DNA of 26,365 bases from a virus, in the IMG/VR virus record IMGVR_UViG_3300028025_001522, positions 1-26,365 of that record; one strand, given 5' to 3'. Positions 13,153 to 22,000 of this stretch are shown piece by piece. The translations under genes and the position numbers were made by a program. Each line of letters starts with the position of its first letter. The first letter of the stretch is position 1. The notes under the pieces are model-generated. The model did no database searches and was not told where the DNA came from. It saw only the letters and a list, made by a program, of their open reading frames with translations.

Positions 13153-13311
13153 TTACTTCTTCTTTGCTGCTCTCATGTTGTCTACCAAGTTTGGATACTT
13201 TCGTCCTCCAGCTTTAGCTGCTGCCTTGGCTGCTGCTTTCTTAGCAGGAGTTAATGGCTTTGAAACTTTCTTTGGGTTTGGTTTATCCCAAACTGGTTTC
13301 TTCTTTGGCAT
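13153..13311 (-). CDS. Very small Lys/Ala-rich basic protein (52 aa)
   Basis: ATG at 13311 overlaps the preceding stop (TAATG). The 52 residues begin MPKKKPVWDKPNPKKVSKPL, with a run of Lys/Ala (TPAKKAAAKAAAKAGGRKY) and an AAKKK end. This is a histone H1-like basic peptide suited to DNA or RNA binding or neutralising packaged DNA. It directly precedes the 91-aa gene (stop and ATG adjacent). The coupled overlaps on both sides and its place among other basic genes support a real gene. Confidence 0.65.
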   Translation of the reverse strand: MPKKKPVWDKPNPKKVSKPLTPAKKAAAKAAAKAGGRKYPNLVDNMRAAKKK

Positions 13312-13457
13312 TACTTCTTCTTTGCCTTTTTAATAACTGCCTTCTTAACAGCAGGCTTCTTAACAGCCATCTTCTTTCCAGTCTTCATTGCTTCCATCTT
13401 TGCCATTGCCATACCCTTAGCAGTGTATGCGAATTCTTTTTTTCCAACGTTAGGCAT
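13311..13457 (-). CDS. Very small basic protein (48 aa), MPNVGKK-type
   Basis: ATG at 13457, inside the end of the 69-aa gene (8-bp overlap). MPNVGKKEFAYTAKGMAMAK begins the protein, and VKKPAVKKAVIKKAKKK ends it. The start MPxVxxK-x-Y/F-x-Y-T-x-K-G is seen in small conserved proteins of many environmental phages (recollection). The Lys/Ala/Val C-terminus resembles histone H1 tails. It ends with TAATG into the 52-aa gene. A DNA-binding or virion-internal role is inferred. Confidence 0.65.
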   Translation of the reverse strand: MPNVGKKEFAYTAKGMAMAKMEAMKTGKKMAVKKPAVKKAVIKKAKKK

Positions 13458-13659
13458 CTTCTTCTTCTTCCTCTTCTTCGTAATCATCCATGTCGTTATC
13501 TGACATAGGTGCTGGAAACTCCCACTCTGGAAGTTGTCTGGTTAATAAATCCCATGCTTCGGCATCACTAAATCCAGCTTCCATGAATGCTTTATACATT
13601 TCATGCGCTTCGTAGGCGTAAGCCTGAAGCGGTGTAATTAGATCTAATTCTTCGCTCAT
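13450..13659 (-). CDS. Small acidic protein after the capsid gene
   Basis: 69 aa. The helical domain AYEAHEMYKAFMEAGFSDAEAWDLLTRQLPEW (14-45) has the A-G-F-x-D/E-x-E-A-x-x-L-L pattern of small actinophage proteins. A disordered, very acidic tail follows (DDYEEEEEEEDA). It has AAGGA five bases before its ATG, and the capsid's terminator-like hairpin lies just upstream. Acidic tails next to several very basic proteins suggest a charge-paired assembly or chaperone function, which is inference. Confidence 0.7.
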   Translation of the reverse strand: MSEELDLITPLQAYAYEAHEMYKAFMEAGFSDAEAWDLLTRQLPEWEFPAPMSDNDMDDYEEEEEEEDA

Positions 13660-13670
13660 GGTTTCCTTAA

Positions 13671-13698
13671 GTAAAGAGGGGCAGTTGCCTGCCCCTCT
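13671..13698 (-). terminator. Terminator-like hairpin after the major capsid gene
   Basis: A perfect 9-bp stem, AGAGGGGCA (13675-13683) with TGCCCCTCT (13690-13698) and loop GTTGCC, 8 bp after the capsid stop. Read leftward it is followed by only a short U stretch (UUUAC counting the stem end), so it is probably partial. A partial terminator here would lower the genes downstream relative to capsid protein, a common phage arrangement; it could also protect the 3' end of the capsid message. Confidence 0.6.
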
Positions 13699-13706
13699 CC
13701 GTCAAA

Positions 13707-14681
13707 TTAAGACGCGATAGATGACTTGGTCTTGATAACGTAACGTGCTTCTGTACGGAAGACGTTCCATCCAAGAAGACCCTTCCAGCCCGCTGGGCGG
13801 AAACGCATCAACTTATCTGTAACTGGACCGATAACAGTCTTTGGCTCGTATGAGACAGCCTCAAGAAGAGCCTGCTTTCCAAGAAGAACTGTTCCGTATA
13901 CCTTTGATGTACCAGAACCTGATAGGGCTTCGGCACGAGGTGTCTCGATATAGCGAACCTGATCGAAGATTCCGATCTCGCCAGACCATAGGTTACCTAC
14001 ACCTGCATCGGTGTATGTGTGAGGAAGCTGCCATACAGCAGATCCTGATGTTTGTGCTTCAGAACGAAGATCGTATGAAACATCTGGGTGGATTAGTGCA
14101 GTGTAAAGACCGCCTTCGCGTGTCTGAACATTTGCTCCACGTAGCTTTGCTACACCACGGCGAGCAAGTGCTGCTGTGAAGTTAGCTGCTGAAGTTGATG
14201 CAGAAACATCTTGTCCGTTGACGGTTGATTCGTCAGCAGAAGTTGTTCCTGTGTAACGACCTGTTGCTACAGCTGTGAGCTTAGCCCACACAAGTGAGTC
14301 TAGTGAATCACGCATGTTGAAAGACAACATGTCTGCAACTGCTGGGTCGATTGCTGAAAGAGACTCAAGAGCAAGACGCTCAGTTGTTAGAACAGCATTA
14401 CCGTATTCGTTCACTGTTACGTGGACGCGGTTGGTGTTGCTTAGCTCTACTGCATCTGGATCTGCTGTTTGAGTTAGTGCTGATGTAGCACGTGATAGAT
14501 CTGTGTAGACCTGGAATACAACAGTGTTACCTGGGTTTGTTACATCGACAGGACGCTTGTCCGCAAACTTGCGGAACATTGGCTCTGAACGAAGATTAAA
14601 CTCAATGTACTTGTCATACGCCGTCTGAATCAAGTTCGACATCGTCGATGTCGTTGTTGACGTGGCTGGTGTTGTTGGCAC
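13707..14681 (-). CDS. Major capsid protein (N4-gp56-like)
   Basis: 324 aa. The start is GTG at 14681, supported by AAGGA seven bases upstream; the internal ATG at residue 14 lacks such a site. The sequence has YDKYIEFNLRSEPMFRKFADKRPVDVTNPGNTVVFQVYTDL, then VTVNEYGNAVLTTERLAL, then GLYTALIHPDVSYDLR, then GEIGIFDQVRYIETPRAEA and VYGTVLLGKQALLEAVSYE. These blocks match the N4-gp56 family of HK97-fold capsid proteins (pattern recognition, not a search). It follows scaffold and precedes a terminator-like hairpin, both expected for a capsid gene. Length is typical. Confidence 0.85.
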   Translation of the reverse strand: MPTTPATSTTTSTMSNLIQTAYDKYIEFNLRSEPMFRKFADKRPVDVTNPGNTVVFQVYTDLSRATSALTQTADPDAVELSNTNRVHVTVNEYGNAVLTTERLALESLSAIDPAVADMLSFNMRDSLDSLVWAKLTAVATGRYTGTTSADESTVNGQDVSASTSAANFTAALARRGVAKLRGANVQTREGGLYTALIHPDVSYDLRSEAQTSGSAVWQLPHTYTDAGVGNLWSGEIGIFDQVRYIETPRAEALSGSGTSKVYGTVLLGKQALLEAVSYEPKTVIGPVTDKLMRFRPAGWKGLLGWNVFRTEARYVIKTKSSIAS

Positions 14682-14715
14682 GTTTAATTCCTTCTGTTAG
14701 GGTTGATTTATATTA

Positions 14716-15174
14716 TTACCGTTTTAAGAAGTTAGTGAGTTCTTCAACTGAACTAGCATTGCTAATCAGTGAATGAATGTCTCTACCCACAGTTGGGTCG
14801 ACATCACCATCTTCGAAATCCGATATCTGCCCAAAAGCTTGGGCATCAGGATCTTCTTCTGAAGATTCTGATTCATCAACGGCAGTAATGCCAAAGGCAT
14901 CGCCGTATTCATTTAACCATTCAGCTACTGCTTCCTCGTCGGCTTCAATATCCGATGGAATAAATGCTGCGATTCTTGGATTAAGCCCAAAACTTTCTAG
15001 AACTTCTCCGATTGCTGCTTCGTGACTATATGTCTGATACTCCTCAAGCTGTGAATCTCTTTCCTTTACTTGCTTGGAAAGTTGATCTACCTGCTTACGA
15101 AGTCTCTTGACTAAGTCAGTTCCACTGTAGTCGTCATCATCTTCGAACGTTTCGTACTCGTTGTTTTCTGCCAT
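14716..15174 (-). CDS. Capsid scaffolding protein
   Basis: 152 aa, very acidic. The N-terminus has DDDD, then a coiled coil TDLVKRLRKQVDQLSKQVKERDSQLEEYQTY (19-49), a small helical domain (GEVLESFGLNPRIAAFIPSDIEADEEAVAEWL), an acidic disordered linker, and a C-terminal helix HSLISNASSVEELTNFLKR as the likely capsid-binding end. Directly upstream of the capsid gene in transcription order, with AGGGAG before its ATG, this is the usual scaffold layout. No protease domain is fused and none is visible nearby. Confidence 0.85.
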   Translation of the reverse strand: MAENNEYETFEDDDDYSGTDLVKRLRKQVDQLSKQVKERDSQLEEYQTYSHEAAIGEVLESFGLNPRIAAFIPSDIEADEEAVAEWLNEYGDAFGITAVDESESSEEDPDAQAFGQISDFEDGDVDPTVGRDIHSLISNASSVEELTNFLKR

Positions 15175-15313
15175 TGTTTTCTCCCTGTTAGTTGTTGAAC
15201 CCTCATCGGGTTTGCATCACACGTACTCCTCACAAGGGGAAGTGATTCGTAGACGTGACGACTACCAGACTGATACACGTTACCTGGGCTGGTTGATCAG
15301 GAACGGAACCTAT
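15175..15313 (-). other. 139-bp leader before scaffold/capsid genes
   Basis: This is about the largest non-coding gap in the right block. Read leftward it has a strong ribosome site near its end and a small stem AACCC-GATGA-GGGTT just before it. Weak longer pairings (e.g. CTGAT with ATCAG, ACCAG with CTGGT) are also possible. I found no convincing -10/-35 pair. It is placed where a capsid-gene promoter or structured leader would be expected, but the sequence alone does not decide. Confidence 0.35.
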
Positions 15314-16978
15314 TTATACGTCAGCTTTTTTACTACGACGTCCGAGGGATGTCGTATCAATTGATGACTTCTGTGCAAACATCGCACGTTCTTTAGAAGC
15401 TAATTGCTTCTTCTTCATGGTGACATCTGTGCCACCAGTAAGTGCGAGTTCTTCGCGGGCAAGATCTTGGTCACCAGCTTGCTCACCATATAGACCCATG
15501 AGTCTGCGGTAATCGGCTTGGTTAGTTGCAGCAGCTTGGAATGCACCTTCTGCTTGAGCACCTTTACCAGACTTGTAAATTTCTTCTGCGAATCCTTTGT
15601 CAGATAGTTGGTTAGCACGAAGTGCAGCACCACCAATTTCAGCAGCACCATACATCTGTTGTGCTTCTGCTGTGGTGTATCTAAACTTAGAATTAATAAC
15701 ATCAAATGCTTTTTCACTATCAAGAAGATAGGCAGCCATTTCACCTTCGGTCATACCGTAGTAATTCTTAAGCGAGTCTTTGGTTGCCTGGTCTGCATTT
15801 TGTAGAGCATTGCGAGCAATGTTGACACGATCTGTTAGTTCGGCTGCGCTTACAGAGTTTTCAATAAGACGACGGAAGTCGTCTTGTGTGTCATAGAATC
15901 CGCTTGGTAATCCAGCCTCAGCCATGATCTTTCTGTAACCAGCCTCTGCTTGGATATACTCATATGGTGTAAGAAGCTTGTCACCAGGGCGACCTTTGCC
16001 ATCCTTCATACGCTGAGCGATTGCTTCATTAGCAGCAAAGCGAGTCTTATACGCCTCGCTATCATAAATACTATTTAATACCTGGGCATCAGTAGGCATG
16101 ATGTTATCCCTATATACTGAATCAATTGAATCCATTAAAGAATTCATAAAACTTGTACCAAGACCTGTGTTCTCAAACATCTTAAGAACTGAATCACGAG
16201 CACCAAAGTCTGTATATGAATCAACCATCTGACCTATAGTTCCATCTGACATGACTTGGTAAACTTCTACCACTCCACCAGTTTTACGTACGGTCTTTTC
16301 GTATGCAACAGTTACTTTTGCTGGCTGAGCCATTGCTGTTTGCATGTTAGCAATTTGATTAAGAAGGTCTTGAATCTGAGAATTAACTGATGTTGTTGCA
16401 GCAGCTACTGGATCTACAACACGGTCTGTTACGTATGATGTTGAGAAGCCACTAGTTACCACTGGTGATGTAACAACTGGAGAGGTTACTACTGGTGATG
16501 TAACCACAGGGGAAGTTACAACTGGAGATGTAACTACAGGTGAGGTTACTACTGGTGATGTAACTACAGGTGAGGTTACTACTGGAGTTGTAGTCTTAGG
16601 CTTAGTTCCAGAACCAGGATCAGTAACAATCTTTGTTCCAGACCAAATCATATTTCCGTCATCATATTTAGGGTTGTTCATGATGGCAGGATTGATCGCC
16701 CTGATCTCTTTAAGCGTCATGTTATTAGCTTTGGCAATAGCACTAAGCGTATCTCCAGGTTTAACAGTAACCTTAGTTGGTGCTACATAAGGAACTTCTG
16801 TGGCAGCTTTTTGCATAGCTTGAAATTTTGTTTGTTCATCAACTACTGCTTTTACGGCAGCAGCAAGTGGACTTATTTCATTAATTGTTCCAGCTTTATA
16901 CGGTTGGTTTGCCGTGGTTGGAGTAGAACTTGCGTTGTATGGAAGTGTTGAGTATGGGTAATCGTCATATACTGGCAT
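15314..16978 (-). CDS. LysM-containing virion protein with PVVTS repeats
   Basis: 554 aa. Residues 70-118 form a LysM domain (TVKPGDTLSAIAKANNMTLKEI..., ending NPKYDDGNMIWSGTKIV). Nine PVVTS pentapeptides follow as a flexible linker (coded at 16451-16585). A long, mostly helical and Ala/Gln-rich C-terminal half comes next (GEMAAYLLDSEKAFDVINSKFRYTTAEAQQMYGAAEIGGAAL...), ending in a basic tail LGRRSKKADV. LysM domains bind N-acetylglucosamine polymers, so the protein probably contacts peptidoglycan during entry; position upstream of scaffold suggests an internal or tail virion protein. No lytic catalytic residues are evident. Confidence 0.75.
   Translation of the reverse strand: MPVYDDYPYSTLPYNASSTPTTANQPYKAGTINEISPLAAAVKAVVDEQTKFQAMQKAATEVPYVAPTKVTVKPGDTLSAIAKANNMTLKEIRAINPAIMNNPKYDDGNMIWSGTKIVTDPGSGTKPKTTTPVVTSPVVTSPVVTSPVVTSPVVTSPVVTSPVVTSPVVTSPVVTSGFSTSYVTDRVVDPVAAATTSVNSQIQDLLNQIANMQTAMAQPAKVTVAYEKTVRKTGGVVEVYQVMSDGTIGQMVDSYTDFGARDSVLKMFENTGLGTSFMNSLMDSIDSVYRDNIMPTDAQVLNSIYDSEAYKTRFAANEAIAQRMKDGKGRPGDKLLTPYEYIQAEAGYRKIMAEAGLPSGFYDTQDDFRRLIENSVSAAELTDRVNIARNALQNADQATKDSLKNYYGMTEGEMAAYLLDSEKAFDVINSKFRYTTAEAQQMYGAAEIGGAALRANQLSDKGFAEEIYKSGKGAQAEGAFQAAATNQADYRRLMGLYGEQAGDQDLAREELALTGGTDVTMKKKQLASKERAMFAQKSSIDTTSLGRRSKKADV
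16451..16585 (-). repeat. Nine 15-bp repeats encoding PVVTS
   Basis: Nine perfect pentapeptide units (PVVTS) in 135 bp. At DNA level the units alternate between two spellings (e.g. CCAGTAGTAACCTCA and CCTGTAGTTACATCA), making a 30-bp higher-order repeat. This suggests expansion by whole 30-bp units. It encodes an extended Pro/Thr linker between the LysM and helical parts of the protein. Confidence 0.9.
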
Positions 16979-16982
16979 CTAT

Positions 16983-18215
16983 TTACCCCAAGAATCCGAA
17001 GTCGCGGAGAATGGTATTAGCAATACCAGTCTTTTCTTCTTTAGCCCAACTTGTAAAATCAGAATCAGGAGAACGACGTCCAAGTTTCTTAGTGTCATAA
17101 AGGTTCATAGTCTTTACATTTCCTTTTTCGTCTGTGTAGTTAAGAGCTTGTTGAAGATACTTATCATTAAGATCAATTGTGTTTGGGTCTACTTCCCATG
17201 TGTTTGCAAGAGCATTGATCCATGGATCTGCTGCAGCACGTAGCGTTTGACCTTGTGAAATTTGGTTAGTTAACCCAGGGAACATAGACATTGCTTGCTT
17301 CTGGAAGTCATTATCAATATCCTCTGCGTTCAAAGTGCCAGCAATAAGACCCTTCATGGTTGTTTCAAACCATCCTTCGAACCGTGTGTTAGACATACTG
17401 GATGGGAAACCATAATCCCATGCTCGCTTGTAAAGCTCGTTAGCTACAGTCTCTAACTTTCCAGTCATATTGTAGATTGTCTTGCCACCGATAGTGCTCT
17501 TCTTGCTAAAGTCAATTGAGTTAGCCATGATCTTATTAAGAAATTCCTGGTCATAACGAACTACCTTGCCAGATGAATCAATGATTGCTGACTGCATTAA
17601 CTGCTGTGCGTATTCAATAGCCTGTGCTGCGGTAATCTTTATGCCATTGCCCATGAATTGTTTAACAATATTACTTGCATTTAGCTGCAAGTCTGCAGCA
17701 AACTGACCTGGGTTAGTCTCCTTAGCATAAACAAATTGACGTTGCTTATCGGTTTGGTTCTTATACCAAACAGTTCCTTGAATCATCTGAGTCATTAGTG
17801 CCTCAGATGTAATTCCTTGCTGTAAAATCTGGTCAAGAACAGTCTTAAGACTTGTGTCAGCACCAATGATTCCAGCAGCTATACCAAACTTTGCTTGCAA
17901 TGTAGCCATGTCAAGCTTGTCAACATTGGTTGCTGCTTGGGTTGCTGTGGTTGTTCCAGTTGCATTACCTGTGCCAGTGCCTGTGTTTGCACCAGTGTTG
18001 GTTGCTCCACTAACGGCTGTGTTTAAGCCAGTGCTTGCCCCTGCTGCTGTTGGAAGTGTAAGAACTGTGCCACTAAATATTGTGCTTCCACCGTTATACT
18101 TTGGATTGTTCTTTAACATCGGGTTAGCAGCAAGTAATTTTGCTGTAGTTGTTCCGTTGGCAGAAGCAATCTTGCTAAGCGTGTCGCCAGATTTAACCGT
18201 ATATTTATCTGCCAT
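16983..18215 (-). CDS. LysM-containing virion protein
   Basis: 410 aa. The LysM domain is at the very N-terminus (YTVKSGDTLSKIASANGTTTAKL, 5-27, ending NPKYNGGSTIFSGTVLTLP). An Ala/Gly/Thr-rich linker follows (about 57-95), then a helical domain to the end (LDMATLQAKFGIAAG..., YAQQLMQSAIIDSSGKVV..., ANELYKRAWDYGFPSSMSNTRFEGWFETTMKGLIAGTLNAEDI). The helical region resembles phage internal or muralytic-adjacent virion proteins, but I see no lysozyme or transglycosylase catalytic glutamate context that I can defend. It has GGGGAGG before the ATG and overlaps the 280-aa gene by 11 bp. Confidence 0.75.
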   Translation of the reverse strand: MADKYTVKSGDTLSKIASANGTTTAKLLAANPMLKNNPKYNGGSTIFSGTVLTLPTAAGASTGLNTAVSGATNTGANTGTGTGNATGTTTATQAATNVDKLDMATLQAKFGIAAGIIGADTSLKTVLDQILQQGITSEALMTQMIQGTVWYKNQTDKQRQFVYAKETNPGQFAADLQLNASNIVKQFMGNGIKITAAQAIEYAQQLMQSAIIDSSGKVVRYDQEFLNKIMANSIDFSKKSTIGGKTIYNMTGKLETVANELYKRAWDYGFPSSMSNTRFEGWFETTMKGLIAGTLNAEDIDNDFQKQAMSMFPGLTNQISQGQTLRAAADPWINALANTWEVDPNTIDLNDKYLQQALNYTDEKGNVKTMNLYDTKKLGRRSPDSDFTSWAKEEKTGIANTILRDFGFLG

Positions 18216-19047
18216 CGCTGACTACCTCCCCAATCGCATTAGGGTCTTTAAGTAGTTTTTCAACAAGACCTAAGAATGTGTTTGCTGCAAATGATTCTGC
18301 ATAATCTGGTTGAGACATTGCAAAGTTTCGAGCAAACATAGTTGGATCGAATCCAGTAGTCTGCTTACCAGTTGATACGGTAGAACCTAAAGTGTTCTTA
18401 CCTTTAGGTGCAGCAGTTGTTGTCGAACCTTCATAGATAGAAGGTTCCTTCTGGGACATTTTATTAACGCCTTTTGTGTAAGCATCAATCTCAGACTGTG
18501 TCGCTCTGCGACCAAGTCTACGTTCAAACTCATCACTGATCTGCTGTGCTGCGGTTGATCCACTGAATTCTGTAGTACGGATATCTTTAACAGCCTGTGT
18601 TCCATACTTAGGACCAGTATCTGAGCCTCTGTAGTTATCAGGGTCAAGTGATTCTAGGTAGCTGAAAGGGTCGCCACTGTTAGTTCCTGTTGTCTGTGTC
18701 CAGTCAACTGCATCATTCCAAATAGATTGAAGAGTCTTCTTATCTGTTGGTAATCCAAGTCTTGCAACGTTACCTTTGAAAGAATTGTAGTTGCCTTTAT
18801 ATTTAGGATTAGTGCTTGCAAACTTAAACCATTGCTTAGCATCTGCTGGATCAATGCTATTGATATCTAGAAATTTAAGAGGAAGGATTCCTTGCTGAGC
18901 ATTATATTCAGCACTTCCAAAACCAGGGTTGTCAACAATTTGCTTGCCATTCTTCATGCGCTTACCTTGATTTTGTGCTGTCCAGGTAAATACTTTAGGA
19001 TTCGGATCTACTTTATCTTCAAGTCCATCTTGGTCAAAATCAGCCAT
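18205..19047 (-). CDS. Virion-block protein with Ca-binding-like N-terminus
   Basis: 280 aa. It begins ADFDQDGLEDKVDPNP (2-17), which matches the D-x-D-x-D-G-x-x-D-x-x-D calcium loop of thrombospondin type 3/dockerin-like repeats. The rest is helical and polar, with a LGRRATQSEIDAYTKGVNKMS segment (about 173-193) of a kind seen in phage internal proteins, and a C-terminal helix FDPTMFARNFAMSQPDYAESFAANTFLGLVEKLL. It overlaps both neighbours slightly, so it is translationally coupled to the giant protein and the LysM protein. Function unknown; an internal core or adaptor protein is the best guess. Confidence 0.65.
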   Translation of the reverse strand: MADFDQDGLEDKVDPNPKVFTWTAQNQGKRMKNGKQIVDNPGFGSAEYNAQQGILPLKFLDINSIDPADAKQWFKFASTNPKYKGNYNSFKGNVARLGLPTDKKTLQSIWNDAVDWTQTTGTNSGDPFSYLESLDPDNYRGSDTGPKYGTQAVKDIRTTEFSGSTAAQQISDEFERRLGRRATQSEIDAYTKGVNKMSQKEPSIYEGSTTTAAPKGKNTLGSTVSTGKQTTGFDPTMFARNFAMSQPDYAESFAANTFLGLVEKLLKDPNAIGEVVSDGR

Positions 19048-22000
19048 TGGTATCTACCAGTAACCCTTCTTCTAGTTCAGGCATGTTTGACATCCAACGA
19101 GATGCAAACGCTGCGAATTCTTCTGATGCATGTTGCAAGAAGTCATAATGGAATTGATCGAACTGTGCTTTCTTTGAGCGTTTAGCTGCATCACTCAACA
19201 TTGGACTCTTTACATCCTTGTGGAATCTTTCAGCATTTTCTGACCAGAAAGCAATCTCTGCCCACTTGGGACTACCAGTGCCATCAGTGTGGATTCTCCA
19301 CTTTTCATCATTGGCAATTTCTTTTATAGCTGGGAATGTCATAGTCCAGAAATCCTTGCGCTCACCACTACGAATCTTTGCAAATCCTGGAAGCGTGTCA
19401 TAAAGATCTTGAACCTGGCGGTCATACTCTTGTTTAATTCCAAGCGAGGAATATCTCTTAGATGATGTGGATGTAATTCCATATTGCATCATCATTGATA
19501 CTCTATACATCTCAGCCTTTTGAAGTTCGGCATAGCCGATCTTAGAAATAACTTGAGCTTCTAATTCTTCTTGAGTCTTACGTGTCGAGATCTGGTCAAT
19601 TCTTCCTGGGTATTTTAATCTTTTATAGATTGCAGCAATTGCTGTGTTGTACTCAGAAGATATATCACCGTATCCAGATGAAAGCATCTCGGCATATCTA
19701 GTTCCGTTAGGAGCAATCTTCTTAAGAAGATCTGGATTCTTTCTTAATACCGCTATGTCTTTATCGGTTGCAGCTAGACCAGCAATGTTCTGTTGGTTTG
19801 AACCAACCAGTGCAAGTGCGTCAATACCCCAGTCTTCAATCATTCTTCCTTCCGCTTTGTCGCGGTCTCCGTTATACATGTCGAGTAGATCGCCATAGTA
19901 TTGAGTGGCAGCGCGTGTAAGTGGATCGAAGCTTGATGAAATCGGTAATGTAAACTGTGTAACCGCACGAATAAACGACATGTTTCCAGCAGCCTTGACA
20001 GAGTTATCTAATGTAGGCATCGCTCCTAAGCGACCATTTTTATTCCACTCTGCGATTGATACACGGTAGTTGTTATAAGCTTCATCAAGGAAGCGATTGG
20101 TATCAAATCCCATAGCACCAAGAAGTGATTCCATGTAACTTGGAACAATTGCATTCTTGGCGGTAGCCATAATGTCTTGCAGTCGATTACCCTTTGGCTT
20201 ACCTTCTGCTGGGTATCCACCGTAGAGAATGCTGTTCTCGAAGAAATCATCACCTAATGTTTGACGAAGAGATTTCTCAATCTCTTCTCCGTATACACCC
20301 CAGGTCTTAGATTCAAAGATTCCGTTTTTAATTATGTCTGAAACTAATACGCCACCGAACCATGAGATAGATGGGTCTGCAAGCATGAACTCCATTTGCT
20401 TTGGGTTCCACTTTATGCCACCACCACGTGGATCGGTATAAGCTTTGAGTGCATCTTTGGGACGCAATACTTCTTGACCAAATATTTTAATACTCTCTGG
20501 AAGTTTATCTCCCAGTGGTAAAGGCATGTTTACTTTAAGAACTGCACCTGGTGGTGCATCAGCAGCCTTCTTGTATGTGTTTCCATCTTGGTCTTCGTAT
20601 TGCTCAAAGTTATCAAATGCATTTGCAACACTGTTATACCAGTATGCATTCATTGGGTTCTTTGCCATCAGTCGTAATGCGACTGCTTGGCTGTTAAAGA
20701 ATGCTAGAGGGAATGACATTGCAAATCGTGCAAGGTAGATTCCATTTGTCATACGACGAGCAGAGTAGAGTGTTTGTTCCACTCGCTCTAAAGCAGTACG
20801 GTATGCAGCTTGACGAATCTGGTGGTTAACCACTGCATCTGTTGGATCGAATCCAGCCATACGTGCAGAGCGAACCATTGATGTCATTTCATCTCTGGTA
20901 TATGTTAAGAATAAAGGAGTTCTGACAAGCTTTGTTTCTGCATCAGAAAGAATTTTCCATCCAGTCTGAACGGCAGTTCCAGCGATTGCGCCACCCTTTT
21001 CCATCCAGTTAAGATCACTTAACGAAACGTTTGGTCCGCTGATTTCCTCTGGCATATCCAGTCTACCGCTTAGTAGAAGTTCCATTTCCTTAACAGTTAC
21101 TGGACGTTCAAGAATTAAACGACGAACTTCTGGGTCTGGATATAAACTGCGAATGTATGTGCGAGTTGATGTGATCCAGTTAAGAAGATCTTCATCTGTT
21201 ACGTCTACACCTTCGTTACGAAGCTGTTGTGAAATACGATATGTATATTCTTTTCCAGCATCACCAGTCTTTAACCACTTAAAGATCTGTGAATCAGACA
21301 TGGTGTCATCTATCATCATACCTAATGGCATATCAAGTTCTTGGCGAATCTCACGGTTAGCGCGATGCGCTAATGCGTTGTAATAAGCTTTACCGCCAGT
21401 GTCTCTACGGATCTTTACGAACGTGCTACCACGAGACATAACTCTTTTGCTAAATTGTGTCTGCATTGCTGTAGCAAGGTAGGCTTGGGCTGTATCAATC
21501 TCAGACATGTATGGCAATGCGCCACGAACAGATGGATCAGCAAGACCTTGAATATTATATTCTTTACCATCGACGACTAAGACGTCATCATCTTGACCAA
21601 TACGCTTAAGCATGTTTGGATCAGGACGTTCAAGAATTGCTTTCTTTATTGTGTTTCGATATGACTCAATCGTATTAGCTACTGCTGTTACGTTTGCTGT
21701 ATGGATATCAAATACATCTTCTGCATCATCAAGTATCTTACGAGCTTGTGATAATTCATAGTCGGCTTGAAACATCTTTGCTTCAGCATCAGCTTTGTTT
21801 GCCTTGGTTGCTTTATTTGCTGCTGACCGTGCTTTCTTAGCTGCTGTTTCTGCCTTTGCTACCGCAACTCTTGATTGTGCTACAAGATCTTCTGAGTTCT
21901 TTAGAAGGGGTAGGTTTTTATTCATATCTCCTTTTAGGAGATCAATCTTTTTCATTGTTTCTTTTTCAAGACGTCTTGCTTTTTGACCAGGCATACCTGG

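Noticed and set aside
13841-14179. 112-aa plus-strand ORF
   Set aside because: Antisense to the well-supported capsid gene.
16451-16585. Short direct repeats that could be a CRISPR array
   Set aside because: They are in-frame 15-bp coding repeats without spacers, inside a long ORF with a clear protein pattern.
17854-18255. 133-aa plus-strand ORF with Val/Pro-rich repeats
   Set aside because: It mirrors the Ala/Gly/Thr linker of the LysM gene on the other strand and has no ribosome site or context.
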